From JBHELG01 sp046263195 (GTDB lineage Bacteria; Actinomycetota; Nitriliruptoria; Nitriliruptorales; JAHWKO01), in contig JBHELG010000100.1 of the NCBI GenBank assembly GCA_046263195.1, positions 1-42,621 of the forward strand: a DNA stretch of 42,621 nucleotides, read 5' to 3'. The notes beneath the pieces were generated by a model. It saw only the letters and a list, made by a program, of their open reading frames with translations. It did no database searches and had not been told where the DNA came from. The translations under genes were made by a program, and so were the position numbers. Positions 8,118 through 16,748 of this stretch are shown here, one piece after another (positions within the stretch are counted from its first letter, which is position 1; every line of letters starts with the position of its first letter).

Positions 8118-8870
8118 GTGGCCGAGCCCCTGCCCAGCGCGGGCATCGCAGGCAAGGACGCCACGCTCGTGCAGGCAATGTTCGACCGAGTCGCTCCACG
8201 TTACGACCTCGCCAATACGGTTCTGTCCTTCGGGCAGGACGCGTACTGGCGACGGGTCGCAGCGCGGGCGGCCGACCCCGCCGGCGGCTGGGTGCTCGAC
8301 GTCGCCGCCGGTACCGGTGCCCTGAGCCGCGAACTGGTCCGAGTCGGTGCCAGCAAGGTCGTGGCACTGGACCTTTCCCATCGGATGCTCGTCGCGGGCG
8401 CCGGCCGTCGCCCCACCCGCGTAGTCCTCGTCAACGGCGACGCACTGCGCCTGCCGTTCGCCGACGCCACTTTCGACGTCACGACGATCGCGTTCGGCCT
8501 GCGGAACCTTCCCGATCCCCAAGCTGCCCTGGCCGAGTTCGCGCGGGTCACGCGCCCACGGGGGCGGCTCGTCGTCCTCGAGTTCGGCCACCCCACCTGG
8601 CCCCCTTTTCGCTGGCTGTATACGCGTTACCTCCTGCGCGCCCTGCCCCTGATTGCGTCGGCTCTGTCACCGGCACCGTCTGCCTACCGCTACCTCGCCG
8701 ACAGCATCCAGAGATGGCCAGGTGCCGACGGCCTCGGGAAGTGGATCGCACGCAACGGCTGGGAGTCGGTCGCCTACCGACCCCTCAGTGCGGGAATCGT
8801 CGTCATGCATCTCGCGAGCCGGCTTGATGACCCGCGCCGGGTCCCTTACGCCTCGAGAGAAAGCCCCTGA
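8118..8870 (+). CDS. menG: Demethylmenaquinone methyltransferase
   Basis: A 250-residue SAM-dependent methyltransferase of the UbiE/MenG family, which methylates the demethylmenaquinone ring in the last core step. The first family signature (MFDRVAPRYDLANTVLSFG) is at residues 21-39; SAM-binding motif I (VLDVAAGTGALSREL) follows from residue 59 with D61 at its head; FGLRNLPDPQAALAEFARV and GRLVVLEFG are the later blocks. The GTG at 8118 is preceded by GGAG at a nine-base spacing. It lies 37 bases after mqnC and is likely in the same transcript. Because no ubiquinone genes are present, menG is a better name than ubiE. Confidence 0.92.
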   Translation: MAEPLPSAGIAGKDATLVQAMFDRVAPRYDLANTVLSFGQDAYWRRVAARAADPAGGWVLDVAAGTGALSRELVRVGASKVVALDLSHRMLVAGAGRRPTRVVLVNGDALRLPFADATFDVTTIAFGLRNLPDPQAALAEFARVTRPRGRLVVLEFGHPTWPPFRWLYTRYLLRALPLIASALSPAPSAYRYLADSIQRWPGADGLGKWIARNGWESVAYRPLSAGIVVMHLASRLDDPRRVPYASRESP

Positions 8871-8986
8871 CCCTCGTGAAGCTGCGTGCTACTGGCCAGC
8901 GGCACGGCTGGAGTGGCTGCGCCTGGTTCAGGCTGTCGGCCTCCCACGCCTGGCCAACTACGCTGCACCGAACGTCAGGAGGGACC

Positions 8987-10021
8987 GTGCAACTCTCCGT
9001 ACGGCAGCGGCTGCAGCGCGGGGGTCTCGCACTCGTCGTACTCGTGGTAGTGGCCGTCCTGGCAGGCGCTTGCTCGGCGAACGATCCCCAGGCGCAACTC
9101 TCGAAGGCTCTCGACCGCAGCCTGCGAACTTCCTTCGCCTACGACTTCGCCCTCCAGGCGGATCAGGACGCACTGTCGGGCCTCGCCCCCGCGAACGAGC
9201 AGGCCCGCCTGTTCCTTCAGGGGCTCAACGTCAGGGGGCACCGGACCAACGGTCGCAACTCCTTTGTGGTAAGGGCCCTCGGCATAGACGCCATCGAGCT
9301 GCGCAGTGTGGATGAAGACACCCTCTACCTCCGCTTCGGCTTCGACGAACTGTCGAGGATGCTCGGCGAGGACGACTCGAGCGGGCAGATGATCCGCCTC
9401 CTGCGGGAACGTGGTCTTGCTGACGAGGCGACCGCTGCGGCCGGCGCCGCCTTCCGTGGCGAGTGGCTCGGCGTCGAGGGAGGCGTCGAGGCAGCCGAGG
9501 TGCGGGCCGTACTCAGCACTGAGGAGGCTGAGCCACCGAGACCGGAGGGGCGTGAATCCCTACGCGAGGCACTCGGCGGAGACGCGGACGGCTTCGTCGA
9601 GCGTTACGTCGTCGTGGACGGGGTGTCTGGCAATGAGGACGAACGCGTCTTCGCAATCAGCCTCCGGGTGCGTGATCTCCTCATGGCAGTCGCGAGCGCC
9701 GACCCGACCAGTCAGGTACAGGAAAGCCAAAGGGATCCGGAGGCGCTGCCGGAACTCGCACCCGGTACGGTCACGGTCCGCGACGGCCTGGTCACGAACG
9801 TCTTCGTCGACCTCGCCGAGGCTACGCGCTCCGCCGGTGAGGCTGAGAACGGCTCCACCGCAGCTCGACTGGAGATGTCCCAGCATGGTGAGGTCGCAGA
9901 CATCGAGCCCCCACCGGCGGCGGTGATGGTCACGAAGGAACAGTTCCTCGAAGCGCTGGGCGCCGTGTCGGGCCTCGTGGAGGATCTCGTTCCGCCCATT
10001 CCACCCCCGTCCGCTCCCTGA
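8987..10021 (+). CDS. Putative lipoprotein, unknown function
   Basis: The 344-residue product starts VQLSVRQRLQRGG, then a hydrophobic stretch ending LAGACS, a slightly unusual lipobox (Ala at -3) with the Cys near residue 27. The mature part begins with an acidic, helical segment and then has alternating beta-like stretches (NSFVVRALGIDAIELRSVDE, TLYLRFGFDEL), ending in a Pro-rich tail (VPPIPPPSAP). I do not recognise the family; the size and anchor recall LppX/LprG-like lipid-handling lipoproteins, but no diagnostic motif supports that. The GTG at 8987 is chosen for AGGAGGG at 8977-8983 and because the signal peptide starts there; the frame extends to 8876 without similarity. It lies between menG and the reductase gene, so a link to quinone or polyprenyl lipids is possible but unproven. 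Confidence 0.75.
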   Translation: MQLSVRQRLQRGGLALVVLVVVAVLAGACSANDPQAQLSKALDRSLRTSFAYDFALQADQDALSGLAPANEQARLFLQGLNVRGHRTNGRNSFVVRALGIDAIELRSVDEDTLYLRFGFDELSRMLGEDDSSGQMIRLLRERGLADEATAAAGAAFRGEWLGVEGGVEAAEVRAVLSTEEAEPPRPEGRESLREALGGDADGFVERYVVVDGVSGNEDERVFAISLRVRDLLMAVASADPTSQVQESQRDPEALPELAPGTVTVRDGLVTNVFVDLAEATRSAGEAENGSTAARLEMSQHGEVADIEPPPAAVMVTKEQFLEALGAVSGLVEDLVPPIPPPSAP

Positions 10022-10192
10022 GAGAGGACCCCCTGCTCGCGTGTGCTTGCAGGCGAACCGACATGGCAGACTCCTCCCGGAGTACGACGAACAGGCTCCC
10101 TTGCGCGTGACCACGACAGGACTGTCCCGGGCAGGGCGGAAGGCCCAGCGGACGGGGAGATTCGAGACCGCGACAGACGCGGGAGGGAACAA

Positions 10193-11476
10193 GTGACGAC
10201 GAGACCTGCATCTGACCGGGTGGAGTACGCCGACGTGGCCATCGTCGGCGCCGGCCCGGGGGGTTCGACCGTGGCCGCACATCTTGCGAGCGCCGGCCGA
10301 GCCGTCGCCCTCGTCGAGAAGGAGGCGTTCCCACGCGAGAAGGTCTGTGGAGATGGCCTGACACCACGCGCGGTGAAGCAACTTCACGCCCTGGGCCTCG
10401 CCGACGAGGCCGAGGGACGCGTCGAGGGCTGGCGGCGCAATCGTGGCCTGCGAATCCAGGGCGGGGGGGCCACACATGAACTGCCGTGGCCACTGCTCGA
10501 CGACTGGCCAGCGCATGGCTTGACCTGCAATCGCCTCGATTTCGACGCGACCCTGGCACGTCATGCCGTAAAGGCCGGAGCCACGCTGTGGGAGCGGACC
10601 GAGGTCGTGGGACCGCTGTGGCGGGAGCCCACGGCCGATGGCGATGGGAGGGTGGTCGGTGTGCGCTGGCGGGACGCCGAGGGACGGGAGGGCGAGATCC
10701 GAGCTCCCGTGGTGATCGCGAGCGATGGAGCATCGAGTCGCTTCGCCATAGCGCTGGGGCTGCACCGCGACGCCGCCCGGCCGATCGGCGTCGCCGTTCG
10801 CACCTACTTCCGCAGCCCCATGCACGAGGACACCTGGCTGTCTTCCTTCCTCGATCTCCAGGAGGGCGATGACCTGTTGCCGGGTTACGGCTGGGTGTTC
10901 CCCATGGCGGACGGCACCATCAACCTCGGCTGCGGCCTGCTCAACACCTCCCACGCCCAAGGGGTCAACTACCGCCGCCTCATGGACCGCTGGGCGGGAG
11001 CGATGCCACCGGAATGGCAACTCAGCGCCGAGACGCGCACCGGCAGGCTCCGTTCGGGAGCCTTGCCGATGGGTTTCTCACGCACCCCGCATCATCTCCG
11101 CGGCGTGCTGCTTGTCGGTGATTCCGGCGGCATGGTGAACCCCTACAATGGTGAAGGGATCGCCTACGCCATGGAAGCGGGCCAGTTGGCCGCCGAAGTA
11201 GTCGACACCGCCCTCGCACGCAGATCAACCGCCGTCCTCGACCACTACCCCGCCGAGCTGAGACGTCGGTGGGGCGGGTACTACACGCTGGGGCGTTGGT
11301 TCGTGCACCTCATAGGCCACCCGGAGGTCATGCGCATCTGCACCACCTACGGGATGCCCCGACGCAGCCTCATGGTCTTCGTCCTGAAGTTGCTCGCCAA
11401 CCTCACCGACCAGCGCGGCGGTGATGCTACGGACCGGGTCATCAACAGCTTGAGCCGCATGGCACCATCCTCCTGA
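10193..11476 (+). CDS. Geranylgeranyl reductase family flavoprotein (MenJ-like menaquinone reductase)
   Basis: A 427-residue FAD oxidoreductase. The dinucleotide fold motif VAIVGAGPGGSTVAAHL is at residues 15-31, KVCGDGLTPRAV near 50-62 is the family's substrate/FAD motif, and LLVGDSGGMVNPYNGEGI near 305-325 is the second FAD motif. Family members saturate isoprenoid double bonds; in mycobacteria MenJ reduces one isoprene of menaquinone. Placement after menG and directly before nuoA1 fits that role, and a similar reductase commonly precedes nuo in actinobacteria. The GTG at 10193 has GCGGGAGGGA (10179-10188) just upstream. The 171-base gap before it holds no gene; it contains GAGACCGCGACAGA at 10165-10178, resembling the tail of the dispersed repeat family. 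Confidence 0.88.
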   Translation: MTTRPASDRVEYADVAIVGAGPGGSTVAAHLASAGRAVALVEKEAFPREKVCGDGLTPRAVKQLHALGLADEAEGRVEGWRRNRGLRIQGGGATHELPWPLLDDWPAHGLTCNRLDFDATLARHAVKAGATLWERTEVVGPLWREPTADGDGRVVGVRWRDAEGREGEIRAPVVIASDGASSRFAIALGLHRDAARPIGVAVRTYFRSPMHEDTWLSSFLDLQEGDDLLPGYGWVFPMADGTINLGCGLLNTSHAQGVNYRRLMDRWAGAMPPEWQLSAETRTGRLRSGALPMGFSRTPHHLRGVLLVGDSGGMVNPYNGEGIAYAMEAGQLAAEVVDTALARRSTAVLDHYPAELRRRWGGYYTLGRWFVHLIGHPEVMRICTTYGMPRRSLMVFVLKLLANLTDQRGGDATDRVINSLSRMAPSS

Positions 11477-11499
11477 GGGGCCGGCTCGGCTTTGGCGAA

Positions 11500-11513
11500 C
11501 CGGGGGACCCCGG
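11500..11513 (+). terminator. Possible weak terminator between the reductase gene and nuoA1
   Basis: CCGGGG / CCCCGG form a compact inverted repeat 24 bases after the reductase stop and before the candidate nuo promoter. There is no T-tract. Confidence 0.25.
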
Positions 11514-11533
11514 CGGACGGCTGCGCCCCCCGT

Positions 11534-11563
11534 TTGCGGCGGTCCGAAACCGGCCCCTACGCT
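11534..11563 (+). promoter_or_regulatory. Candidate promoter of nuo operon 1
   Basis: TTGCGG at 11534-11539 and TACGCT at 11558-11563 are separated by 18 bases, 47 bases before the nuoA1 start. Both fit the loose sigma-70-type pattern (TTGNNN, TANNNT) of high-GC actinobacteria. Confidence 0.4.
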
Positions 11564-11609
11564 CAGTTCCGGCCCGGCCATCGCGGAGTAGCAGGGAGGC
11601 GACACGCGC

Positions 11610-11969
11610 GTGTTTGCTGAGTACCTCCCGGTTCTCATCCTGTTCGCGCTCGCCACGGCGTTCGCTGCCGGCTCGCTCATCGTCGCCAGCCTGCTGGGGC
11701 CACACGCCCCCAACCCCACGAAGCTTGCAGCCTACGAGTGCGGCAACGAGCCCCTCGCCGAGGTGCACGGGCACCACTTCTCGGTGAAGTTCTACCTGGT
11801 CGCGATGCTGTTCCTCATCTTCGACGTCGAGGTCGTATTCCTCTTCCCCTGGGCCGTCGTCTACAACCAGCTCGGCTGGTTCGGACTTGCCGAGATGGGC
11901 GTGTTCATGGGCCTCTTGTTCGTCGCCTACATCTACCTCTTCCGCCGAGGGGGCCTGGAATGGGTTTAG
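11610..11969 (+). CDS. nuoA: NADH-quinone oxidoreductase subunit A, operon 1
   Basis: A 119-residue membrane subunit with three transmembrane helices (roughly residues 5-27, 60-82, 88-110), positioned next to the quinone channel. KLAAYECGNEPL is the conserved first loop and FLIFDVEVVFLFPWAV holds the conserved acids of the second helix. GTG start; GGGAGG lies 11 bases upstream, rather far. The end overlaps nuoB1 by 10 bases, an arrangement repeated exactly in the second operon. First gene of a 13-gene nuo operon. Confidence 0.93.
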   Translation: MFAEYLPVLILFALATAFAAGSLIVASLLGPHAPNPTKLAAYECGNEPLAEVHGHHFSVKFYLVAMLFLIFDVEVVFLFPWAVVYNQLGWFGLAEMGVFMGLLFVAYIYLFRRGGLEWV

Positions 11970-12445
11970 AGGCCAAGGTCCCATCCGGGATCCTGCTCAC
12001 GAATCTCGAGAAGTTCGTGAACTGGGGCCGCGCGAAGTCGATGTGGCCGGCAACTTTCGGCCTCGCATGCTGCGCCATCGAGATGATGGCGCTGGGTGGC
12101 GCCCACTACGACATGGCCCGCTTCGGTATGGAGATCTTCCGCGGCTCCCCGCGCCAGGCCGACCTCATGATCGTCGCCGGCCGGGTGAGCCAGAAGATGG
12201 CTCCCGTCCTGCGCCGCATCTACGACCAGATGGCCGAGCCGAAATGGGTCCTGTCCATGGGGGTGTGCGCGACCTCGGGAGGGATGTTCAACAACTACGC
12301 CCTCCTGCAGGGCGTCGATCACATCGTCCCGGTCGACATGTACGTCCCCGGCTGCCCGCCCCGCCCCGAGATGCTCATGGACGGCATCCTCAAGCTGCAC
12401 GAGAAAGTCAAGCGGGAGCACTTCGCCGGGCAGGTGGAGCACTGA
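11960..12445 (+). CDS. nuoB: NADH-quinone oxidoreductase subunit B, operon 1
   Basis: A 161-residue peripheral-arm subunit that binds the terminal iron-sulfur cluster N2, which reduces menaquinone. The ligands are visible as the tandem Cys in FGLACCAIEMMALGG, the Cys in SMGVCATSGGMF, and the Cys in VPGCPPRPEMLMDGI. The ATG at 11960 lies inside the nuoA1 end; the frame is open upstream but without homology. This copy lacks the additional Cys seen in the second operon's NuoB (GVCATSGG against GSCSNCGG). Confidence 0.95.
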   Translation: MGLEAKVPSGILLTNLEKFVNWGRAKSMWPATFGLACCAIEMMALGGAHYDMARFGMEIFRGSPRQADLMIVAGRVSQKMAPVLRRIYDQMAEPKWVLSMGVCATSGGMFNNYALLQGVDHIVPVDMYVPGCPPRPEMLMDGILKLHEKVKREHFAGQVEH

Positions 12446-12447
12446 AC

Positions 12448-13086
12448 ATGGCCGCTGGATGGACTTTCCGTGAACCCCTCTCCCGCGAGGACGTCGAGCA
12501 ACGGCTGAAGGATCGTTTCCCCGACTTCGGGACGAACCTCGAGCGGGAAGAGCTGACCCTCTTCGTCCCCCCTGAGCGCATCCGAGAGGTCCTTGGCCAC
12601 TGCCGCGACGATGAGGAGCTCGACTTCGACCTGCTCCTGGACGTCTCGGGCGTTCACTGGCCGGGCGGCGAGCATGTGACCGAGTCCCAGATCTCCACGA
12701 CGGGATGGCCGCCGAACAGGCTCGTGCATGACCGGGGCACCATCGAGGTCACATACCATCTGCTTTCCGCGCATCGCACTCATCGCCTGCGCATCGTCGT
12801 GGCCGTCAACGACACCGATCCGGTCGTCCCGAGCGTCGTAGAGCTCTACCCGACGGCGAACTTCCACGAACGGGAGGTCTTCGACTTCTTCGGCGTCCTC
12901 TTCCAGGGACATCCGAACCTCGTACGCATCCTGAACCCCGACGAGTGGATCGGGCATCCGCTGCGAAAGGACTATCCCCTGGGTGGGGTCGACACCGACT
13001 ACCAGGGGGCGTACATCCCGCCGCCTGACGAGCGGCTGTGGTCCCGCGATGTCCCACATGCCGGCGGGGAAAAGGCGAGCAAGTGA
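12448..13086 (+). CDS. nuoC: NADH-quinone oxidoreductase subunit C, operon 1
   Basis: A 212-residue peripheral-arm scaffold subunit of normal length. The family block NFHEREVFDFFGVLFQGHP, followed by WIGHPLRKDYPLGG, is present near residues 140-185. It begins two bases after nuoB1 with an ATG. The upstream open frame that overlaps nuoB1 is not conserved. It contrasts with the 504-residue NuoC of the second operon. Confidence 0.93.
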   Translation: MAAGWTFREPLSREDVEQRLKDRFPDFGTNLEREELTLFVPPERIREVLGHCRDDEELDFDLLLDVSGVHWPGGEHVTESQISTTGWPPNRLVHDRGTIEVTYHLLSAHRTHRLRIVVAVNDTDPVVPSVVELYPTANFHEREVFDFFGVLFQGHPNLVRILNPDEWIGHPLRKDYPLGGVDTDYQGAYIPPPDERLWSRDVPHAGGEKASK

Positions 13087-13105
13087 TGGCGGGAGGGACG
13101 CGTAG

Positions 13106-14404
13106 ATGAGCATCTACCAGCCCACCGACGAGGCGGCCGCTGACGTCTGGGTCTCGGGCGCGGACTGGGAGGAAGTCGAAGACGCCATCAGCGAAGGTCG
13201 CATGACCGTGAACATGGGACCCCAGCACCCCTCCACGCACGGGGTCCTGCGCATGGTGCTCGAGCTCGAGGGTGAGACGGTGCGCTCACTCCAACCCGTG
13301 ATCGGCTACCTCCACACCGGAATCGAGAAGAACACCGAGTACCGCAACTGGATCCAGGGCACGACCTTCGTGACCCGCATGGATTACCTGTCGACCCTCT
13401 TCAATGAGCTCGCCTACAGCCTGGCCGTCGAGAAGCTCCTGGGCGTCACGGCTCCCGAGCGTGCTCAAGCCGTTCGGGTCATCCTCACCGAGTTCAATCG
13501 CATCGCCAGCCACCTCGTCTGGCTCGCGACGACGGGTATGGAGCTCGGCGCGATCTCGATGATGATCTACGGCTTCCGTGAGCGCGAGAACATCCTCGAC
13601 CTCTTCGAAGCGCAGACCGGACTGCGCATGAACCACGGCTACATCCGCCCCGGCGGGCTCGCCCAGGAGGTCACAGCCGACTTCGCCGACCAGTGCCGTC
13701 AGCTCGTCGCGTTTCTCCCCGAGCACATCGCCGAGTACGAGGACCTGCTCGAGGAGAACCCGATCTTCTTCCAACGCAACAAGGGCGTCGGTGTCCTCGA
13801 CGGCGAGACCGCGATCGCGCTGGGGGTGACCGGCCCCCTGCTGCGAGCAGCCGGAGTTCCGCTCGACGTCCGCAGGACCGACCCCTACTGCAACATCGAG
13901 CAGTATGACTTCGACGTCCCGACCGAGACCGCGGGGGATTCCTACGCCCGCTTCCTGGTGCGAATTGAGGAGATGCGCCAGAGCCTGCGCATCATCACCC
14001 AGGCGGTCGACAGCCTGCCAGGCGGACCCGTCATGGTCGCGGACAAGAAGATCGCCTGGCCAGCACAGATGGGCCTGGGTCCCGACGGTCTCGGCAACGA
14101 CCCGCAGTACATCCGACACATCATGGGCGAGTCGATGGAGGCCCTTATCCACCACTTCAAGCTCGTGACCGAGGGCTTCGCGGTGCCGCCCGGACAGGTC
14201 TACGTGCCCGTCGAGTCGGCACGGGGGGAGCTCGGCTACCACGTCGTCGCGAACGGCACGACGAAGCCCTATCGCGTCCACGTCCGCGATCCCTCCTTCG
14301 CCAACCTCCAGTCCATGGATCACATGTGCCGGGGCCACCTCGTCGCCGATGTCATCGCGGTCGTCGCGAGCCTGGACCCCGTCATCGGGGGAGTCGACCG
14401 ATGA
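13106..14404 (+). CDS. nuoD: NADH-quinone oxidoreductase subunit D, operon 1
   Basis: A 432-residue, 49-kDa-type subunit forming the quinone site with NuoB. The quinone-loop motif MGPQHPSTHGVLR is at residues 37-49 and the conserved Tyr of the headgroup site is Y94 in RMDYLS, as in Thermus Tyr87. It ends DPVIGGVDR, the usual family end. GCGGGAGGGA lies seven bases before the ATG. An N-terminal extension of about 30 acidic residues precedes the conserved core. This is the standard quinone-reducing version, unlike NuoD of the second operon. Confidence 0.95.
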   Translation: MSIYQPTDEAAADVWVSGADWEEVEDAISEGRMTVNMGPQHPSTHGVLRMVLELEGETVRSLQPVIGYLHTGIEKNTEYRNWIQGTTFVTRMDYLSTLFNELAYSLAVEKLLGVTAPERAQAVRVILTEFNRIASHLVWLATTGMELGAISMMIYGFRERENILDLFEAQTGLRMNHGYIRPGGLAQEVTADFADQCRQLVAFLPEHIAEYEDLLEENPIFFQRNKGVGVLDGETAIALGVTGPLLRAAGVPLDVRRTDPYCNIEQYDFDVPTETAGDSYARFLVRIEEMRQSLRIITQAVDSLPGGPVMVADKKIAWPAQMGLGPDGLGNDPQYIRHIMGESMEALIHHFKLVTEGFAVPPGQVYVPVESARGELGYHVVANGTTKPYRVHVRDPSFANLQSMDHMCRGHLVADVIAVVASLDPVIGGVDR

Positions 14405-14463
14405 CGGCGGGGGTGCGCTCCGAGGAGAGCGACGCCCACGACAACTGAGAGGAGGTAAGGGCC

Positions 14464-15360
14464 GTGGCGCTGTCGGAGAAGACGAACGAGGCAGCCGACC
14501 GCATCATCGCCCGCTACCCCCAGCCCCGCTCGGCACTCATGCCGCTGCTCTACCTCGCGCAGTCCGAGCAGGGCTACATCACCGAGGAGGCGATCGCCTG
14601 GTGCTCGCAGAAGCTCGGCCTCACGAAGGCGGAAGTTCAGGCGGTCCAGACCTACTACGAGATGTACGAGCGGGAGCCGATGGGCGACTGGCTCATCACC
14701 GTCTGCTGCAACTTCTCCTGCAAGGTGCGGGGCGGGCAGCGCATCTTCGATCGTCTGGTCGAGATAATCGGCGGCCACCACGATCACGAGGCCGGAGTGA
14801 AGGTCGAGGACTTCATCTGCCTCGGCAACTGCGACGACGCCCCGGTCGTGCAGATCAACTACCAGAACTACAAGAGGGTGACCGTCGAGCGGGCAGAAGA
14901 GCTGCTGGACGCCTGCCGGCGCGGCGAACCCCCCGTGTGCGACACGACCGGCCGGGTGCCGGACACGTTTCGAGAGGTGTCGTGGCGGCTGAGCGGCGCC
15001 GACGACGGCCGGGTGCTGCACGCCGGTGCCGTGCGCGGCGTTGAGTCCGGCATAACGGCGTTCGAAAAGCCCACGACCGAGCGGGTCCTCGAAGAGCTGA
15101 AGTCGCTCGGAGCCCCTGGGGTCCATCCACCCGGAACGGAGGTCGGCGACGCGAGCCGGCCGGAGGATGGCATCGAACGACCGGATCACCTGCCCGATGA
15201 GACGCCACGTCTGGAGGAGCGGGCCGAGCCGCCGGACCACGAGCCCGAAACCGCTCAGGTCACGGAGGGGGCGCCGCTCGAGGGCGTCACCCACGACGTG
15301 TCGCAGTCGGGGGAGGAGAAGGCCGCTGACCCGGACCAGCCGGCCGGAGAGGAGACGTAG
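14464..15360 (+). CDS. nuoE: NADH-quinone oxidoreductase subunit E with long acidic tail, operon 1
   Basis: A 298-residue subunit of the NADH module carrying a [2Fe-2S] cluster with ligands C81, C86, C119 and C123 (CCNFSC and CLGNC). The thioredoxin-like domain ends near residue 155. Usual NuoE proteins have 160-220 residues; here about 140 further residues, rich in Glu, Pro, Asp and Thr, form a probably disordered acidic tail. GTG start after GAGGAGGTAAGGGCC. A 59-base gap separates it from nuoD1, and its stop shares one base with the nuoF1 GTG. Confidence 0.92.
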   Translation: MALSEKTNEAADRIIARYPQPRSALMPLLYLAQSEQGYITEEAIAWCSQKLGLTKAEVQAVQTYYEMYEREPMGDWLITVCCNFSCKVRGGQRIFDRLVEIIGGHHDHEAGVKVEDFICLGNCDDAPVVQINYQNYKRVTVERAEELLDACRRGEPPVCDTTGRVPDTFREVSWRLSGADDGRVLHAGAVRGVESGITAFEKPTTERVLEELKSLGAPGVHPPGTEVGDASRPEDGIERPDHLPDETPRLEERAEPPDHEPETAQVTEGAPLEGVTHDVSQSGEEKAADPDQPAGEET

Positions 15361-16748
15361 TGGTCGAGCAGCTGAAGGTGCTGAGCAAGCGCTTCGACGT
15401 CGAGGATGGCTGGACCTTGAGCGGCTACGAGCGCACGGGCGGCTACACGGCAGTCCGCAAGGCGCTCGAGATGGACCCGAACGAGATCATCCAGGTGGTG
15501 AAGGACAGCGGCCTGCGTGGCATGGGCGGCGCCGGATTCCAAACGGGGATGAAGTGGTCGTTCATGCCCCAGGAGCCGACCCGGCCGTCCTACGTCATCT
15601 GCAACGCCGACGAATCCGAGCCCGGCACCTACAAGGACCGCTGGCTGCTCGAGCTCGACCCCCACCAGGTCCTCGAGGGGCTCATGATCATGGCGATCGC
15701 GCTGCGCAGCCAGCACGGCTACATCTACATCCGCGGCGAGTACGAGTTCCCGTCCCAGAGGCTGGCGAACGCCATGCTCGAGGCCTACGAGGCCGGCTAC
15801 CTCGGGGAGGACATGTTCGGCAGCGGCCGGCGCTTCAACGTCGCCATCCACCGCGGCGCGGGCTCGTATGAATGCGGCGAGGAGGGCGCCCTGCTCGACT
15901 CGCTCGAAGGCCGCCGCGGCCAGCCGCGTCTGCGCCCGCCCTACCCGGCTCAGATGGGGGTGTTCGGCTGCCCGACGACCGTCAACAACGTCGAGACCCT
16001 CTCGAACGTGGCACAGATCATCGAGCACGGCGCCGAGTGGTTCCGTCAGTGGGGCACCGAGGACAGCCCCGGGCCGAAGCTTGTCTGCCCCTCGGGCGAG
16101 CTCAACAAGATGGGCGTCTTCGAGGTGCCGCTCGGCACAACGGTGCGGGAGGTGGTGGAAGGGCTCTGCGAGGGGATGATCGACGACCGTCCGGTGAAGT
16201 TCTTCGTTCCCGGCGGGTCGAGCGTGCCGATGCTGCCGGGCGACAAGCTCGACGTCCCGCTCACCTTCGAGGACATGCAGGAGGCCGGGAGCATGCTCGG
16301 CACGGCCGCGATCATGGTCTTCTCAGACCGTACGTGCACCGTCGACGCGGCGCTGAACTGGACCCGCTTCTACGAGAAGGAGTCCTGCGGCAAGTGCACG
16401 CCCTGCCGGGAGGGGACGTACTGGCTGTCGCAGATCCTCATGCGCATCGAGCATGGCCGCGGACGCATGGCAGACATCGACCTCGTCGTCGACATCTGCA
16501 GGGCCATCGAAGGCCGCAGCCTGTGCGCGTTCGGCGACGGTGCCGCCCAGCCCCCGATGTCGGCGGTCAAGCACTTCCGAGACGAGTGGGAGGAGCACGT
16601 CCGCCTCGAGCGCTGCCCGCTCGGTGCGACGCCTCCCGCGCAACGGCCAAAGCTGCTCCCCCTCGCTGAGTCGCCGGCCGGGACGATCGAACCCCCCGGT
16701 ATCCCCGCGGCGGCCCACGCCTCGCGCGAAGCCTGGGAAGCGCTATGA
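15360..16748 (+). CDS. nuoF: NADH-quinone oxidoreductase subunit F, operon 1
   Basis: A 462-residue catalytic subunit that oxidises NADH using FMN. The glycine-rich site is GLRGMGGAGFQTGMKW (residues 51-66), with Met where Arg is common in GRGGAGF. CNADESEPGTYKDR (81-94) contacts FMN. The [4Fe-4S] N3 ligands are C343, C346, C349 (SCGKCTPCREG) and C389 (SLCAFGDG). Only this operon encodes NuoF, so complex I-1 is the NADH-oxidising enzyme of the window. The stop overlaps nuoG1 by ATGA. Confidence 0.95.
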   Translation: MVEQLKVLSKRFDVEDGWTLSGYERTGGYTAVRKALEMDPNEIIQVVKDSGLRGMGGAGFQTGMKWSFMPQEPTRPSYVICNADESEPGTYKDRWLLELDPHQVLEGLMIMAIALRSQHGYIYIRGEYEFPSQRLANAMLEAYEAGYLGEDMFGSGRRFNVAIHRGAGSYECGEEGALLDSLEGRRGQPRLRPPYPAQMGVFGCPTTVNNVETLSNVAQIIEHGAEWFRQWGTEDSPGPKLVCPSGELNKMGVFEVPLGTTVREVVEGLCEGMIDDRPVKFFVPGGSSVPMLPGDKLDVPLTFEDMQEAGSMLGTAAIMVFSDRTCTVDAALNWTRFYEKESCGKCTPCREGTYWLSQILMRIEHGRGRMADIDLVVDICRAIEGRSLCAFGDGAAQPPMSAVKHFRDEWEEHVRLERCPLGATPPAQRPKLLPLAESPAGTIEPPGIPAAAHASREAWEAL

